A DNA stretch of 64,000 bases from Ructibacterium sp965146665 (GTDB taxonomy: Bacteria > Bacillota > Clostridia > Monoglobales > Monoglobaceae): contig CBCTHE010000010.1 in NCBI GenBank assembly GCA_965146665.1, forward strand, positions 1-64,000, written 5' to 3'. The notes beneath the pieces are model-generated. The model ran no database searches and was not told the origin of the DNA. It saw nothing but the letters and a program-made list of their open reading frames with translations. Position numbers and translations under genes: made by a program. Of the stretch, positions 53,939 through 64,000 are shown piece by piece. Positions within the stretch are counted from its first letter, which is position 1. The number at the start of each line of letters is the position of its first letter.

Positions 53939-56335
53939 TTAGTCTTGGGCCAGATACTTGGCGATTTCCCGCTTCAGCGTGACTCCATCCAGCGGCTTTG
54001 CCAGATGTCCGTCCATGCCCGCCGCCCTGGCCGCGCTGATATCCTCTGCGAAGGCATCCGCTGTCATGGCCAGGATCGGAACCGCGGCGGCGTCCGCGCG
54101 CGGCAGGGCGCGGATCCTTCTAGCTGCCGTATACCCATCCATCACCGGCATCTGCACATCCATCAATACCGCATCATAGTAAAACGCCGGAGAGGCCTCA
54201 AACTTCCGGACGCCCTTCAGTCCGTCACAGGCGGCCTCAATCTGCGCCCCGGTTCCCTTTAAGAGCTCCGCCGCCACCTCCCGGTTCAGCTGGTTATCCT
54301 CAACAAGCAGAAAACGCCGGCCCGCAAAGCTGATGTTCCCAGCCTGCTCCGCAGCGGCAGGCTGCGTCTGTTTTCCCAGCACATATCTGCGCAGTGCCCG
54401 GCAAAGGGTGGAAATGAATACAGGTTTGGTTAAAAAGCCGTTTACGCCAGCCGCCACCGCCTCTGTTTGAATATCGTTCCAGTCATAGGCCGAGATGATA
54501 AGTATAGGAAGTTCCTGACCATACAGCTCCCGTATGCGCCGGGCCGTCTGCAAGCCGTCCTGACCCGGCATCTTCCAGTCCAGAATGATTGCGTCATAGT
54601 TTCTCCCCTGTTCACGGGCCCGCATAACCGTGTTGACCGCCATCGCGCCGTCGCTTACCCAGTCTGTGTGCACACCCAGCTGTTCCAGCATCCCAACCGT
54701 TCTGCCGCACATGATAGCATCGTCATCCGCCACCATGATATGCAGATTGGGCAGCGGTTCCTCTGACAGCGGGGTGTCGTCGATCTGGAGCGGCAGCCGG
54801 ACGCAGAACACGGTCCCCTTGCCCGGTTCACTGCTGACGTCAATGGTTCCTCCCATGATCTGAACAATTCTCTGGGTAATGGCCATGCCCAGTCCCGTTC
54901 CCTCAGTCTGATCCACGCGGCTGTCCTTTTCCCGGCTGAATGTTTCAAAGATATGCTCCAGAAATTTCGGCTTCATCCCAATCCCCGTATCCGTGAAGGT
55001 AAAGGAAAACATGGCAATGCCCGGTTGGCCGTCCCCCTCCTCCCTTACGTCCAGGGTGATGCGCCCGCCATGGGGCGTAAACTTGCAGGCATTGGACAGA
55101 ATGTTCAGAAAGACCTGCCGGATTCTGAGCGCATCGCTGATGAACTGCTCGTGAACCACACAGTGCAGACGCACAGAAAACCTCTGATTTCTCTCCTTCA
55201 TCTGCGCCTGCACAATGGCGACAATGTTCTCCATGACCTCCGGCAGGGACATGGCATCGTTGTGCAGGGCCATCTTTCCGCTCTCAATCCGCGACATATC
55301 CAGCACATCATTGATCAGCCCCAGCAAATGCTGGCTGGAAAGCGAGATCTTCCGCAGGCAGTCCCGCACCTTTTCCGGCTCCTGAATATGCGCGGCGGCT
55401 ATATCTGTCATGCCCACAATGGCATTCATGGGCGTGCGGATATCATGGCTCATTCTGGACAGAAAATCCGACTTCGCCTGGTTGGCGCGTTTGGCCTGGG
55501 CCAGCGCGTCACGCAGTTCCTCTGCCTGCTTCTCCAGCCGGCTCTGCATCATCCGAAGCTCGGTCTCATTGGTCACGTCAATGTAAATAACCAGATAAAC
55601 CGGCTGTCCGCCCTGCCAGCCGATACAATCCGCATTGATCTGCAGCCACGCCGCCTCTCCGCGCCAGCTGTTCATGCACACCGTAAAATGGACCGGTTCC
55701 CCAGTCAGAATCCGCGTCCTGTGCTCTTGAAATACCGACTCATTTCGCTCAATGTTCTTTCGAAACACCGGATCATCCATGCCGCGGTAGCTATCCTTCC
55801 CGAAAAATTCCAAAAACCGGTCGTTCGCGTCCAATAGCGTAAACCGAAAGTCCTGCTCCACCCTGTACTTGCCTACAAATCCGGGCAGGCTGTCATAGGT
55901 CACCGTCTGCTCCTGCTGGATCTGCATGATATCCGTGATGTCGGTCATCACCGTATAGGACACACGGCTGCCGCCAATATACTCCTCGGTGAATGTGCCC
56001 GACATTCGGATCCAGAGATAGGTCCCGTCCTTTCTGCGCAGCCGGGACGGAATGCTATACTCGTTCTTTCCCGCGCCTATGGTCTCCGCCACAACGGTGC
56101 CGATCCGGTTCCACTCGTCCTGATCCTGGGCATAGTAGAGGCTGGGCCGGTTGGCGTACAGCGCCTCATACTCCGCCTTGGAATACCCGATCATATCATA
56201 GTAGAAGTCGTTTGCCGAAACCATGGTGAAGTCCTCATCCAGCAAATGCTTGCTCACGCTCACATGGAGCATGTTCATCAGGGTCATATATTCATACCCC
56301 GCCCCGCCGATTGCCTTGCCCTTGCCTTCCATCAT
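53939..56335 (-). CDS. hybrid sensor histidine kinase with two PAS and two receiver domains
   Basis: 798 aa without membrane helices. PAS 1 (about 25-135), PAS 2 (about 150-265), a coiled linker (LEKQAEELRDALAQAKRANQ), HisKA with His297 (SHDIRTP), HATPase_c with the N box (NILSNACKF) and GTGLGMAI, receiver 1 with Asp586 (ILDWKMPGQDG) and receiver 2 with Asp726 (LMDVQMPVMDG). A cytosolic ligand or redox cue is therefore likely. No Hpt domain or response regulator is adjacent. Divergent from the GntR-type gene at 56484. Start follows AGGAGGAGGTC; ATG 56332 is equally possible. Confidence 0.93.
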   Translation of the reverse strand: MMEGKGKAIGGAGYEYMTLMNMLHVSVSKHLLDEDFTMVSANDFYYDMIGYSKAEYEALYANRPSLYYAQDQDEWNRIGTVVAETIGAGKNEYSIPSRLRRKDGTYLWIRMSGTFTEEYIGGSRVSYTVMTDITDIMQIQQEQTVTYDSLPGFVGKYRVEQDFRFTLLDANDRFLEFFGKDSYRGMDDPVFRKNIERNESVFQEHRTRILTGEPVHFTVCMNSWRGEAAWLQINADCIGWQGGQPVYLVIYIDVTNETELRMMQSRLEKQAEELRDALAQAKRANQAKSDFLSRMSHDIRTPMNAIVGMTDIAAAHIQEPEKVRDCLRKISLSSQHLLGLINDVLDMSRIESGKMALHNDAMSLPEVMENIVAIVQAQMKERNQRFSVRLHCVVHEQFISDALRIRQVFLNILSNACKFTPHGGRITLDVREEGDGQPGIAMFSFTFTDTGIGMKPKFLEHIFETFSREKDSRVDQTEGTGLGMAITQRIVQIMGGTIDVSSEPGKGTVFCVRLPLQIDDTPLSEEPLPNLHIMVADDDAIMCGRTVGMLEQLGVHTDWVSDGAMAVNTVMRAREQGRNYDAIILDWKMPGQDGLQTARRIRELYGQELPILIISAYDWNDIQTEAVAAGVNGFLTKPVFISTLCRALRRYVLGKQTQPAAAEQAGNISFAGRRFLLVEDNQLNREVAAELLKGTGAQIEAACDGLKGVRKFEASPAFYYDAVLMDVQMPVMDGYTAARRIRALPRADAAAVPILAMTADAFAEDISAARAAGMDGHLAKPLDGVTLKREIAKYLAQD

Positions 56336-56419
56336 TGACCTCCTCCTGTCCTCTTTCCGGCGCCGCCCATTCCGCCGCCCAGCCGTCTGACCCCAAATGT
56401 CTTTTCTATTCTATGCGGG

Positions 56420-56448
56420 TTGATGCCGCCTTGAGAATGTGCTATAAT
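56420..56448 (+). promoter_or_regulatory. sigma-A-type promoter
   Basis: TTGATG (56420-56425), 17 bp and TATAAT (56443-56448) lie 35 bp before the regulator gene. Confidence 0.7.
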
Positions 56449-56483
56449 TAAACCATTACCAACCTGCGATAAGGAGCGTCTCT

Positions 56484-57947
56484 ATGCCACACTATCAGCA
56501 TCTCTATGAATATGTCTACCAATCCCTTGTCATGCAAATGGAATGCGGCTATTTAAGCCAGGGCCGAAAGTTGCCGTCTCAGGCCGAGCTTTGCCAGCAG
56601 TATAACGTAGGGATCACCACTGTCAGAAAAGCGGTCCGTCTGCTTGCGGACAGGGGCTATATCCGTCCGTGTGCCGGACAGGCCGCTGAAATTATCTATT
56701 CCGCGCCGCCGAAGGCCTGTGCCGCGGCACTGCTGCGGCGCAGAGACGGCATTCTCGACGCCTACCGGGGGCTTGGCCGCCTGATGCCCGCGCTTTACTG
56801 CGCGGGCGCCCAGCGCGCCGGAACGGATACCCTGCGCGGCATGGAGCGGGCCGCCGCTGACATAACAGAAGGCCAGACGCAGCAGGAGATCTACGAAAAC
56901 GCGAACCGTTTTTTCCGTGCTCTGCTCCTGCCCTTTGAAAACCCGCTTCTGATGGATCTGCAGTCCGATGCGGAGCACTATCTCCGCGTTCCCTATCTTC
57001 CGCTCTCCGGCATACCGGACCCTTTTCTGCTCTCGGCCCAAACCGTCAAGAACTCGCTGTCCGAAACCCTGCAGCAGGTGCGGAAGGGACAGCTGGACGG
57101 CCTGCAGTGCCGCCTTAAGGCAATGTACCGGCAGTCAGGCGCCGTCATGAAGGACTATCTTGACGCTCTCAGTTCTGTGGCAGACCCGGACGGAACCAGC
57201 GATGCCGCCTATGACTGGTTCCGTTCCAAAGGCCGGACGGAAGTTTATGTTCAGATCGCCATGTCACTTCTGCGGCGCATCTCCACCGGTGAATTCACGG
57301 GCATGGAATACCTGCCCTCCATCCCGCGGCTGATGCGCGAATACGGAATTATGAAAAATACCGCCAGCAATGCGGTTTCCCTGCTCTGTTCCCTTGGTGT
57401 CACGCGCACCTTGGACAAACGGGGTACCATCCTCAACCCAGACGGCATGGCACAGGAGGTAAAACGGATTGATTTCCAGGACCCCACTGTCCGGCAAAGG
57501 CTTGTCCTCTGTCTGGACGCACTTCAGATCATGGCTCTGACCGCCCGGTCCAGCGCGGATACCATTTTCCCCCATATTCAAAGGGATGACCTTCCCTTTA
57601 TGGATACCGGCTATATCCACGCCGCAGACCTCCATCCAGCCTCTGTCATGGTACAGCTGGGCATGGGCTGCCTGATCCATTTCGCACCCAATCACGCCCT
57701 GCGGAACATCTATTTCCAACTCAATGAGGTCATGCTCCTGGGTTACTATCTACAGGCCAAAGCCTGGGCGCCCGCCGCCTCTTCTGCCGCAGTCCGAGAA
57801 ATGCTTCAAACCTTTATCACAGCCGCGAAGGAGGCGGATTTACAAACCTTTTCCGCCGCACTGGAGGAAGCATTCACCTACATCTACCGGCAAATGCGTA
57901 TGGTCCTCTCAGCACTGTGCTATCCTGATCTCCCGGCGGAGCTGTAA
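56484..57947 (+). CDS. regulator with two GntR-type winged helices
   Basis: 487 aa. The first winged HTH (about 5-70) reads GRKLPSQAELCQQYNVGITT VRKAVRLLADRGYI. A helical domain follows (about 80-245). A second winged HTH lies at about 253-320 (GMEYLPSIPRLMREYGIMKN, then TASNAVSLLCSLGV), followed by another helical domain. GntR proteins normally have one HTH in about 240 aa, so this looks like an internal duplication of a whole regulator. It could bind two half-sites as a monomer. The target is unknown; the histidine kinase is divergent. ATG 56484 follows AAGGAGCG. Confidence 0.8.
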   Translation: MPHYQHLYEYVYQSLVMQMECGYLSQGRKLPSQAELCQQYNVGITTVRKAVRLLADRGYIRPCAGQAAEIIYSAPPKACAAALLRRRDGILDAYRGLGRLMPALYCAGAQRAGTDTLRGMERAAADITEGQTQQEIYENANRFFRALLLPFENPLLMDLQSDAEHYLRVPYLPLSGIPDPFLLSAQTVKNSLSETLQQVRKGQLDGLQCRLKAMYRQSGAVMKDYLDALSSVADPDGTSDAAYDWFRSKGRTEVYVQIAMSLLRRISTGEFTGMEYLPSIPRLMREYGIMKNTASNAVSLLCSLGVTRTLDKRGTILNPDGMAQEVKRIDFQDPTVRQRLVLCLDALQIMALTARSSADTIFPHIQRDDLPFMDTGYIHAADLHPASVMVQLGMGCLIHFAPNHALRNIYFQLNEVMLLGYYLQAKAWAPAASSAAVREMLQTFITAAKEADLQTFSAALEEAFTYIYRQMRMVLSALCYPDLPAEL

Positions 57948-58465
57948 CGCCTGGCCTGCCGCGGCCGCAGATATGCCGCCGCTCATCTTTCCTATATTGG
58001 CTACAGCTATAGTATAGCACAGTCTTTACTGACTTTCAATATCTAATCTGCATTTTATTGATAGAATACAACACCCCCGGCGGGCCTTGTGAACAATATC
58101 AGTAAAAAGGGACAATGGAAAAAGAAACAGGCCTCCGTGAGAACAGTCTGCACCGTTGGATCTATGCGTATGATAAGAATGATGAACATGGAAAAAGTGC
58201 GTTTCCATGCCTTTGAAACGCACTTTTCATTCTACCTATGAAATAAGAAGCTGCAAAAACAAACGCCAGATTGAAAATACAGCGTGAAAGAGATCACTGC
58301 GAATATTTTTCGGCACACGCGCGCAGATATGGCTCACGCCGTAGTCATCAGGTATTGCTGTGACGCAATATTCAAATAAATGTGAAGCGTGTATCAAGGC
58401 GCATAAGCCGTCCAAGGTCTGATTGCCAACGCCGACGTCCTTAAATACTTTATCCGGCAATAGAA
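57948..58465. other. intergenic region with bidirectional terminator
   Basis: A 13-bp perfect stem, AAAAGTGCGTTTC with GAAACGCACTTTT (58193-58227), bears A and T runs on both sides and could serve both strands. Minus-strand open frames here (74 and 65 codons) lack ribosome sites and recognisable features, so I do not call them genes. Confidence 0.55.
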
Positions 58466-59631
58466 TTAACTTTCTAAATATCTCTGCAGCATGGCCGACG
58501 TCTCAGCGCGGGTCGCTGTTCCCTGCGGGTTCAGCAGGCCGCCGCCATTCCCCTGAATCAGCTTTTCTCTAACTGTCCATACAACATCCTCCATCGCCCA
58601 TGGCGAGATCTGATCCCGGTCTGCGAATTCCGCAAGGCTGCCGGCCGCATAGGCCGCATTGCCTGCAAATACCGCATATCTATGAAGAACCGCGGCGATT
58701 TGTTCCCTTGAAATGAATTCCTCCGGCGCAAATTCCGTCTCTGTATATCCCTTGACAATTCCGTTCTCCGCGGCCCAGGCCACAGCGTCCGCGTAATACG
58801 CTCCCTCCGGCACATCTTCATATTTGCTGGCCGCGCCCGGTTCCGGCTTGCCTTCGGTTCTGTACAATACAGTCACCAGCATACCACGGGTAATGCGTCC
58901 ATTCGGGTCAAAAAGGCTTTGAGATACACCGCCGAATAGTCCGTTCTGGTACACATACCGTACCGCATCATAGAACCAGTCGCTCTCTGTCACATCTGCA
59001 AACGGATTCTTCCAGTCCGTATCTTCCGTATTTCCACCGCTGCTCATCAGTCTGCCCGGCAGAAAACCGCTGCCGCCTCGATTTCCTCCTGTTCCTGCGG
59101 ACGTGGTTTCCTGATATACTGTAACCGTGACTTCCGCCTCTGCCGCTCTATAATTTACATCCAACGGCGTGAAAACCACAGTTTCAGTAAAGGTGCCTGT
59201 ACTGGCCATGGTGTGGTTTTCCTTCCAGAACCATGTCCCTTTCAGTATTTTTTCATCCACGCCAGTCACAGTTCCGCCTGACAAAACGCTCCCAGACAGC
59301 CGGCGAGGCTTTTGCCACCGTAATAGTCACATCAATGTCTGACACTAGCCCGTAAGTCTCTGTATCCTCTGGGGGTCCATTCCCGCCCAGAAAGGTCAAT
59401 ATCCTGCATTATGGAAAATTGCTTTCCATAGGACCAGTTATACTCTCCTGTCTGCGGGGTTTCATTGGTCATCTTCGCCACCCAGGCCAGCTCTTCGGCG
59501 GTATAGATCTCGTAAACTCCGTCTCTGGGCATGACATCTACGGCCAAATCAATCCAGTTTTCCGACATTCTCTCCGGTATAGCGAACGCATACATGGGCA
59601 TAAACATACAAAACGCAATGGCCCATGCCAT
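58466..59631 (-). pseudogene. decayed SLH surface protein
   Basis: The N-terminal piece (from 59631) has a signal peptide (AIAFCMFMPMYAFA), then YEIYTAEELAWVAKMT and IMQDIDLSGREWTPRG, typical of long clostridial surface proteins. The frame breaks near 59332; DVTITVAKASP is readable in a second frame, and from 59284 a third frame gives TVTGVDEKILKGTWFWKE and three SLH repeats (about 95-272: NPFADVTESDWFYDAVRYVY). Two frameshifts and a probable internal deletion make a functional product unlikely. The C-terminal 272-aa part might still be translated but lacks a signal peptide. Confidence 0.75.
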
Positions 59632-59820
59632 GATTCTTGCTGCTATTCTTTCCTCTGATTCAAAGCGCTCTCCTCTTTTCCTTATTCATTTTGCATGTTC
59701 TCCCGGTATCTGCATTTGACATACAGCGCGCGGCAGATCATTTCCATGGACAACAGTATACAATAAAAATTGTATTGCATCAACATTGTCTGCATAACAA
59801 GCATCGCTATATACTGAACG

Positions 59821-59860
59821 AAAAAGTGCCCTGTGGAAAAATCCACAGGGCACTTTTTTA
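59821..59860 (-). terminator. tuf terminator
   Basis: AAAAAGTGCCCTGTGG pairs perfectly with CCACAGGGCACTTTTT around a short A-rich loop, ending in T. It lies 25 bp after the tuf stop. Confidence 0.92.
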
Positions 59861-59883
59861 TAAAAACCGTATAGACGGCAATC

Positions 59884-61086
<1,203 letters not shown>

Positions 61087-61259
61087 TTTGCTTTCCTCCT
61101 ACAATTGGGATTATAGAAATATTTTATCATTTTAACAAAATAATATGGTTCTATTCTACTATTCTTTTCAGATAATTTCAATAGTTTTTTGTAAAATTTT
61201 AAAATTTTCCTATGATAATTTTTATAATTTTGTGAATTCGTCCGCTTTCGACTAAAAGA

Positions 61260-63344
61260 TCAGTCCTCAGCCTTGCTTCTCTCTTTGATAATCTTTTCAG
61301 CCAAGCTCTTCGGCAGTTCCTCAAAGTGGCTGGGTTCCATGGAATACTGACCGCGGCCCTGGGTTCTGGAACGCAGCTCGGTGGCGTATCCAAACATCTC
61401 GGACAGCGGCACCATGGCTGTGATTTCCTGCGCGCCGGTTCTGGCCTCCATGCCCTGGATCTGACCACGGCGGGAGTTCAGGTCACCGATAACATCACCC
61501 ATGTAATCCTCCGGCACATTGACGACCACCTTCATGATCGGCTCCATGATAACCGGATTGCCCTTTTTACAGCCTTCCTTGAACGCCATGGATCCGGCGA
61601 TCTTAAACGCCATTTCAGAGGAGTCGACCTCATGGTAAGAACCGTCAACCAGCGTGCACTTTACGTCCACAACCGGATATCCGGCCAGAACACCGGTCTG
61701 CATCGCGCCCTGAATGCCGGCGTCAACCGCGGGAATATACTCCTTGGGAATCGCGCCGCCGACAATCTTGTTTTCAAAAATATAGCCTTCGCCCGGCTCT
61801 AAGGGAGAAATGTCCATCACAACGTGGCCATACTGACCTTTACCGCCGGACTGTCTCGCATACTTGTGGTTCACATGGGAAGCGGTGCGGATGGTCTCCC
61901 GGTAGGATACCTGGGGACTGCCGACGTTCGCCTCAACCTTGAACTCACGGAGCAGACGGTCAACAATGATCTCCAGATGGAGCTCACCCATACCGGCGAT
62001 GATGGTCTGGCCGGTTTCGTCGTCTGTATAGGTCCGGAAGGTGGGATCCTCTTCTGCCAGCTTGGACAGGGCAATGCCCATCTTCTCCTGGCCCGCCTTG
62101 GTCTTGGGCTCAATCGCCACACGGATAACCGGCTCCGGGAATTCCATAGACTCCAGAATAATCGGAGCCTTGTCATCGCAAAGGGTGTCGCCGGTGGTGG
62201 TATTTTTAAGGCCGACTGCCGCGGCAATGTCGCCGGCATATACGGTCTCAATGTCTTCCCTGTGGTTCGCGTGCATCTGCAGAATACGGCCAATTCTCTC
62301 TTTGTTGTCCTTGACAGAGTTGTATACATGAGAACCGCTGTTCAGCGTGCCGGAATATACCCGGAAGAAGCACAGCTTACCGACAAACGGGTCTGTTGCG
62401 ATCTTGAACGCCAGCGCGGAGAAGGGCTCGTCATCCGACGAATGACGGACTTCCTCCTGCTCGGTTCTGGGCACAATCCCCTTGATGGGGGGGACATCCA
62501 GCGGGGACGGCATGAAGTCAATCACAGCGTCCAGCATGTTCTGCACGCCCTTGTTCCGGTAAGAGGAGCCGCAGAGCACGGGAACCATCTCGTTGGAAAT
62601 GGTCGCTTTCCGGATGGCCTTCTTGATGTCGGCCACAGAGAGGTCGCCGTCCTCAAAGAATTTCTCCATCAGCTCTTCGTCCGTCTCAGCCACTGCCTCC
62701 AGCAGCGCCTGGCGGTATTCCTCCGCCTGATCCTTCATATCGTCGGGAATATCCTCCTGACGCTCATCCTGACCAAGCTGGTCATAGTAAATGTACGCTT
62801 TCATTTCAATCAGGTCAATGAGGCCTCTGAACTCATCCTCAGCGCCGATCGGCAGCTGAATCGGAACAGCGTTACACTTGAGACGCTCTTTCATCATGTT
62901 GACAACATTGAAGAAATCAGCGCCCATGATGTCCATTTTGTTTACATATACCATTCTCGGTACCTGGTATTTATCAGCCTGCCGCCAAACGGTTTCAGAC
63001 TGAGGCTCAACGCCGCCTTTTGCACAGAGGACCGTAACACTGCCGTCCAGTACACGCAGAGAACGCTCAACCTCAACGGTAAAGTCAACGTGTCCCGGGG
63101 TGTCAATGATGTTGATCCTGTGGTTTTTCCACTGTGCTGTTGTTGCAGCGGAGGTAATGGTAATACCACGTTCCTGCTCCTGTTCCATCCAGTCCATGGT
63201 GGCCGCACCTTCGTGGGTCTCACCAATCTTATGCACACGGCCGGTGTAGAACAGAATACGCTCTGTGGTAGTAGTCTTACCGGCATCAATGTGAGCCATA
63301 ATGCCTATATTTCTGGTTTTCTCCAGTGAAAACTCTCTACCCAT
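61260..63344 (-). CDS. fusA: elongation factor G
   Basis: 694 aa from ATG 63344 (AAAGGAG upstream). GTPase motifs AHIDAGKTTTTERIL, DTPGHVDFT and NKMD, then domains II-V with AGMGELHLEII and the GRGQYSMEPSHFEELP end. It catalyses translocation and, with RRF, ribosome recycling. It lies between rpsG and tuf as in most Firmicutes. All expected motifs are intact. Confidence 0.98.
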   Translation of the reverse strand: MGREFSLEKTRNIGIMAHIDAGKTTTTERILFYTGRVHKIGETHEGAATMDWMEQEQERGITITSAATTAQWKNHRINIIDTPGHVDFTVEVERSLRVLDGSVTVLCAKGGVEPQSETVWRQADKYQVPRMVYVNKMDIMGADFFNVVNMMKERLKCNAVPIQLPIGAEDEFRGLIDLIEMKAYIYYDQLGQDERQEDIPDDMKDQAEEYRQALLEAVAETDEELMEKFFEDGDLSVADIKKAIRKATISNEMVPVLCGSSYRNKGVQNMLDAVIDFMPSPLDVPPIKGIVPRTEQEEVRHSSDDEPFSALAFKIATDPFVGKLCFFRVYSGTLNSGSHVYNSVKDNKERIGRILQMHANHREDIETVYAGDIAAAVGLKNTTTGDTLCDDKAPIILESMEFPEPVIRVAIEPKTKAGQEKMGIALSKLAEEDPTFRTYTDDETGQTIIAGMGELHLEIIVDRLLREFKVEANVGSPQVSYRETIRTASHVNHKYARQSGGKGQYGHVVMDISPLEPGEGYIFENKIVGGAIPKEYIPAVDAGIQGAMQTGVLAGYPVVDVKCTLVDGSYHEVDSSEMAFKIAGSMAFKEGCKKGNPVIMEPIMKVVVNVPEDYMGDVIGDLNSRRGQIQGMEARTGAQEITAMVPLSEMFGYATELRSRTQGRGQYSMEPSHFEELPKSLAEKIIKERSKAED

Positions 63345-63801
63345 AATCTTCTCCTTTCGCAACCTCCCGGCAAGCGCCGATCAGTCACATAATCACGTCG
63401 GAATATGCTTCGCCGCATAGAGCGCGCGCCGCCATTCCTCCTTTTTCCAAAAGCCCCGGGCCGCGCCCGCGCCCTTTTGGAATACCTGCTTGCAAAACAT
63501 CTATCCCGCGTCCGCCGCCAGCCGCGCGCCCTGCAGACCGGGCGCCATAACAAGCGAAATGGGCTGCGCTTTGGCCGTTTCAGCAAGGCAGCCAAAACAA
63601 CGCCAATCTTCAGCCCAAGCGGTTTTTGCGCAAAACTCCGGACAGTTCGTCCCATCCCGGCGCAGAAGCTCCGCTGCGGCCGTCCCGGCGGAATTGCCGA
63701 AACCGCCAAGCCACCGCCTCTTCCCGCAAAGAATCACGCCGGATATGCCGGGCCGCGCGGGCCGGACACATAGACAAACGGCCGGATCTTCAGAGCGAAA
63801 A
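63345..63801. other. GC-rich rpsG-fusA spacer
   Basis: This 457-bp gap is unusually long and GC-rich for the str operon. It includes an inverted repeat TTCCAAAAG/CTTTTGGAA (about 63446-63484) around a very GC-rich loop, and CCGCGCGG near 63754. No gene is supported in it. Confidence 0.5.
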
Positions 63802-64000
63802 TTACCAGCGGTAGTGGGCGAAAGCCTTGTTGGCTTCTGCCATCTTGTGCGTATCTTCCTTCTTCTTGAAGGCGCCGCCAGTGCTGTTGGTTGCGTCCAT
63901 CAGCTCGTTCGCCAGTCTCTCCGCCATGGTTCTTTCGGACCGCTTTCTCGCGAACAGCGTAATCCATCTCAGACCCAGGGTTTCACGGCGGTCAGCTCTC
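63802..64000 (-). CDS. rpsG: ribosomal protein S7, C-terminal part (runs off the window)
   Basis: The minus strand reads RRETLGLRWITLFARKRSER, later NSTGGAFKKKEDTHKMAEAN and ends AFAHYRW before TAA. This is the conserved C-terminus of S7, a primary 16S-rRNA-binding protein of the small-subunit head. The gene continues beyond base 64000. Confidence 0.96.
   Translation of the reverse strand, partial: RADRRETLGLRWITLFARKRSERTMAERLANELMDATNSTGGAFKKKEDTHKMAEANKAFAHYRW

Overview
The window looks like a chromosomal segment of a Gram-positive Clostridia-type bacterium (Firmicutes). The evidence is the rpsG-fusA-tuf order at the right end, strong AGGAGG-type ribosome sites, sigma-A-type promoters, an oxygen-independent class III ribonucleotide reductase, and several S-layer-homology (SLH) proteins. 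An anaerobe, probably gut-associated, is an inference. The core chromosome is GC-rich at third codon positions. The long stretch from about 7.7 to 34.8 kb is visibly more AT-rich.

Layout. (1) 1-5.8 kb, core: a small unknown gene behind palindromic sites, a CBS-domain protein, a one-helix membrane peptide, a repeat-like element, and a GH4 alpha-galactosidase divergent from an AraC regulator and a DMT transporter. (2) tRNA-Ala(CGC) at 5849-5924. Its 3' end is repeated at 46920-46943, and a tyrosine integrase sits beside the second copy. These are attL and attR of a 41-kb island. (3) The island backbone, about 13.3 kb once its own insertion is removed, resembles a phage satellite or a stripped prophage: integrase, CI/LexA-like repressor facing a Cro-like gene over three perfect operators, excisionase-like protein, primase-polymerase/helicase next to an iteron array, a sigma factor, a HEPN-MNT pair, a small hydrophobic peptide, and no structural or conjugation genes. 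A 10-bp motif (GGAGCGGGAC) occurs ten times in this backbone. (4) A 27.7-kb transposon-like segment (7277-35005) is inserted in a small gene of the backbone. It has related terminal inverted repeats and a 7-bp target duplication, and joining its two flanks restores the interrupted reading frame exactly. (5) The transposon cargo is one leftward gene set: membrane-bound AraC sensor, lipoprotein binding protein, two ABC permeases, two SLH surface proteins, two very large secreted heparinase II/III-like lyases, a secreted discoidin/Ig protein, a cytoplasmic heparinase II/III-like enzyme and an FAD oxidoreductase. (6) 47-64 kb, core: M28 peptidase, membrane GDPD, nrdD (with a C-terminal glutaredoxin-like domain and NrdR boxes) and nrdG, hybrid histidine kinase, a regulator with two GntR-type helix-turn-helices, a decayed SLH protein, tuf, fusA and the end of rpsG.

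How it works together (inference). The cargo reads as a complete route for an acidic polysaccharide. Surface-held proteins bind and cleave it, the lipoprotein and ABC permeases import oligosaccharides, the cytoplasmic lyase finishes cleavage, the oxidoreductase acts on a product, and the membrane AraC protein senses the sugar. The ATPase subunit is not in the window. The layers (core tRNA, satellite, transposon, catabolic operon) suggest that a glycan-use trait was picked up by a satellite element and delivered to this tRNA site.
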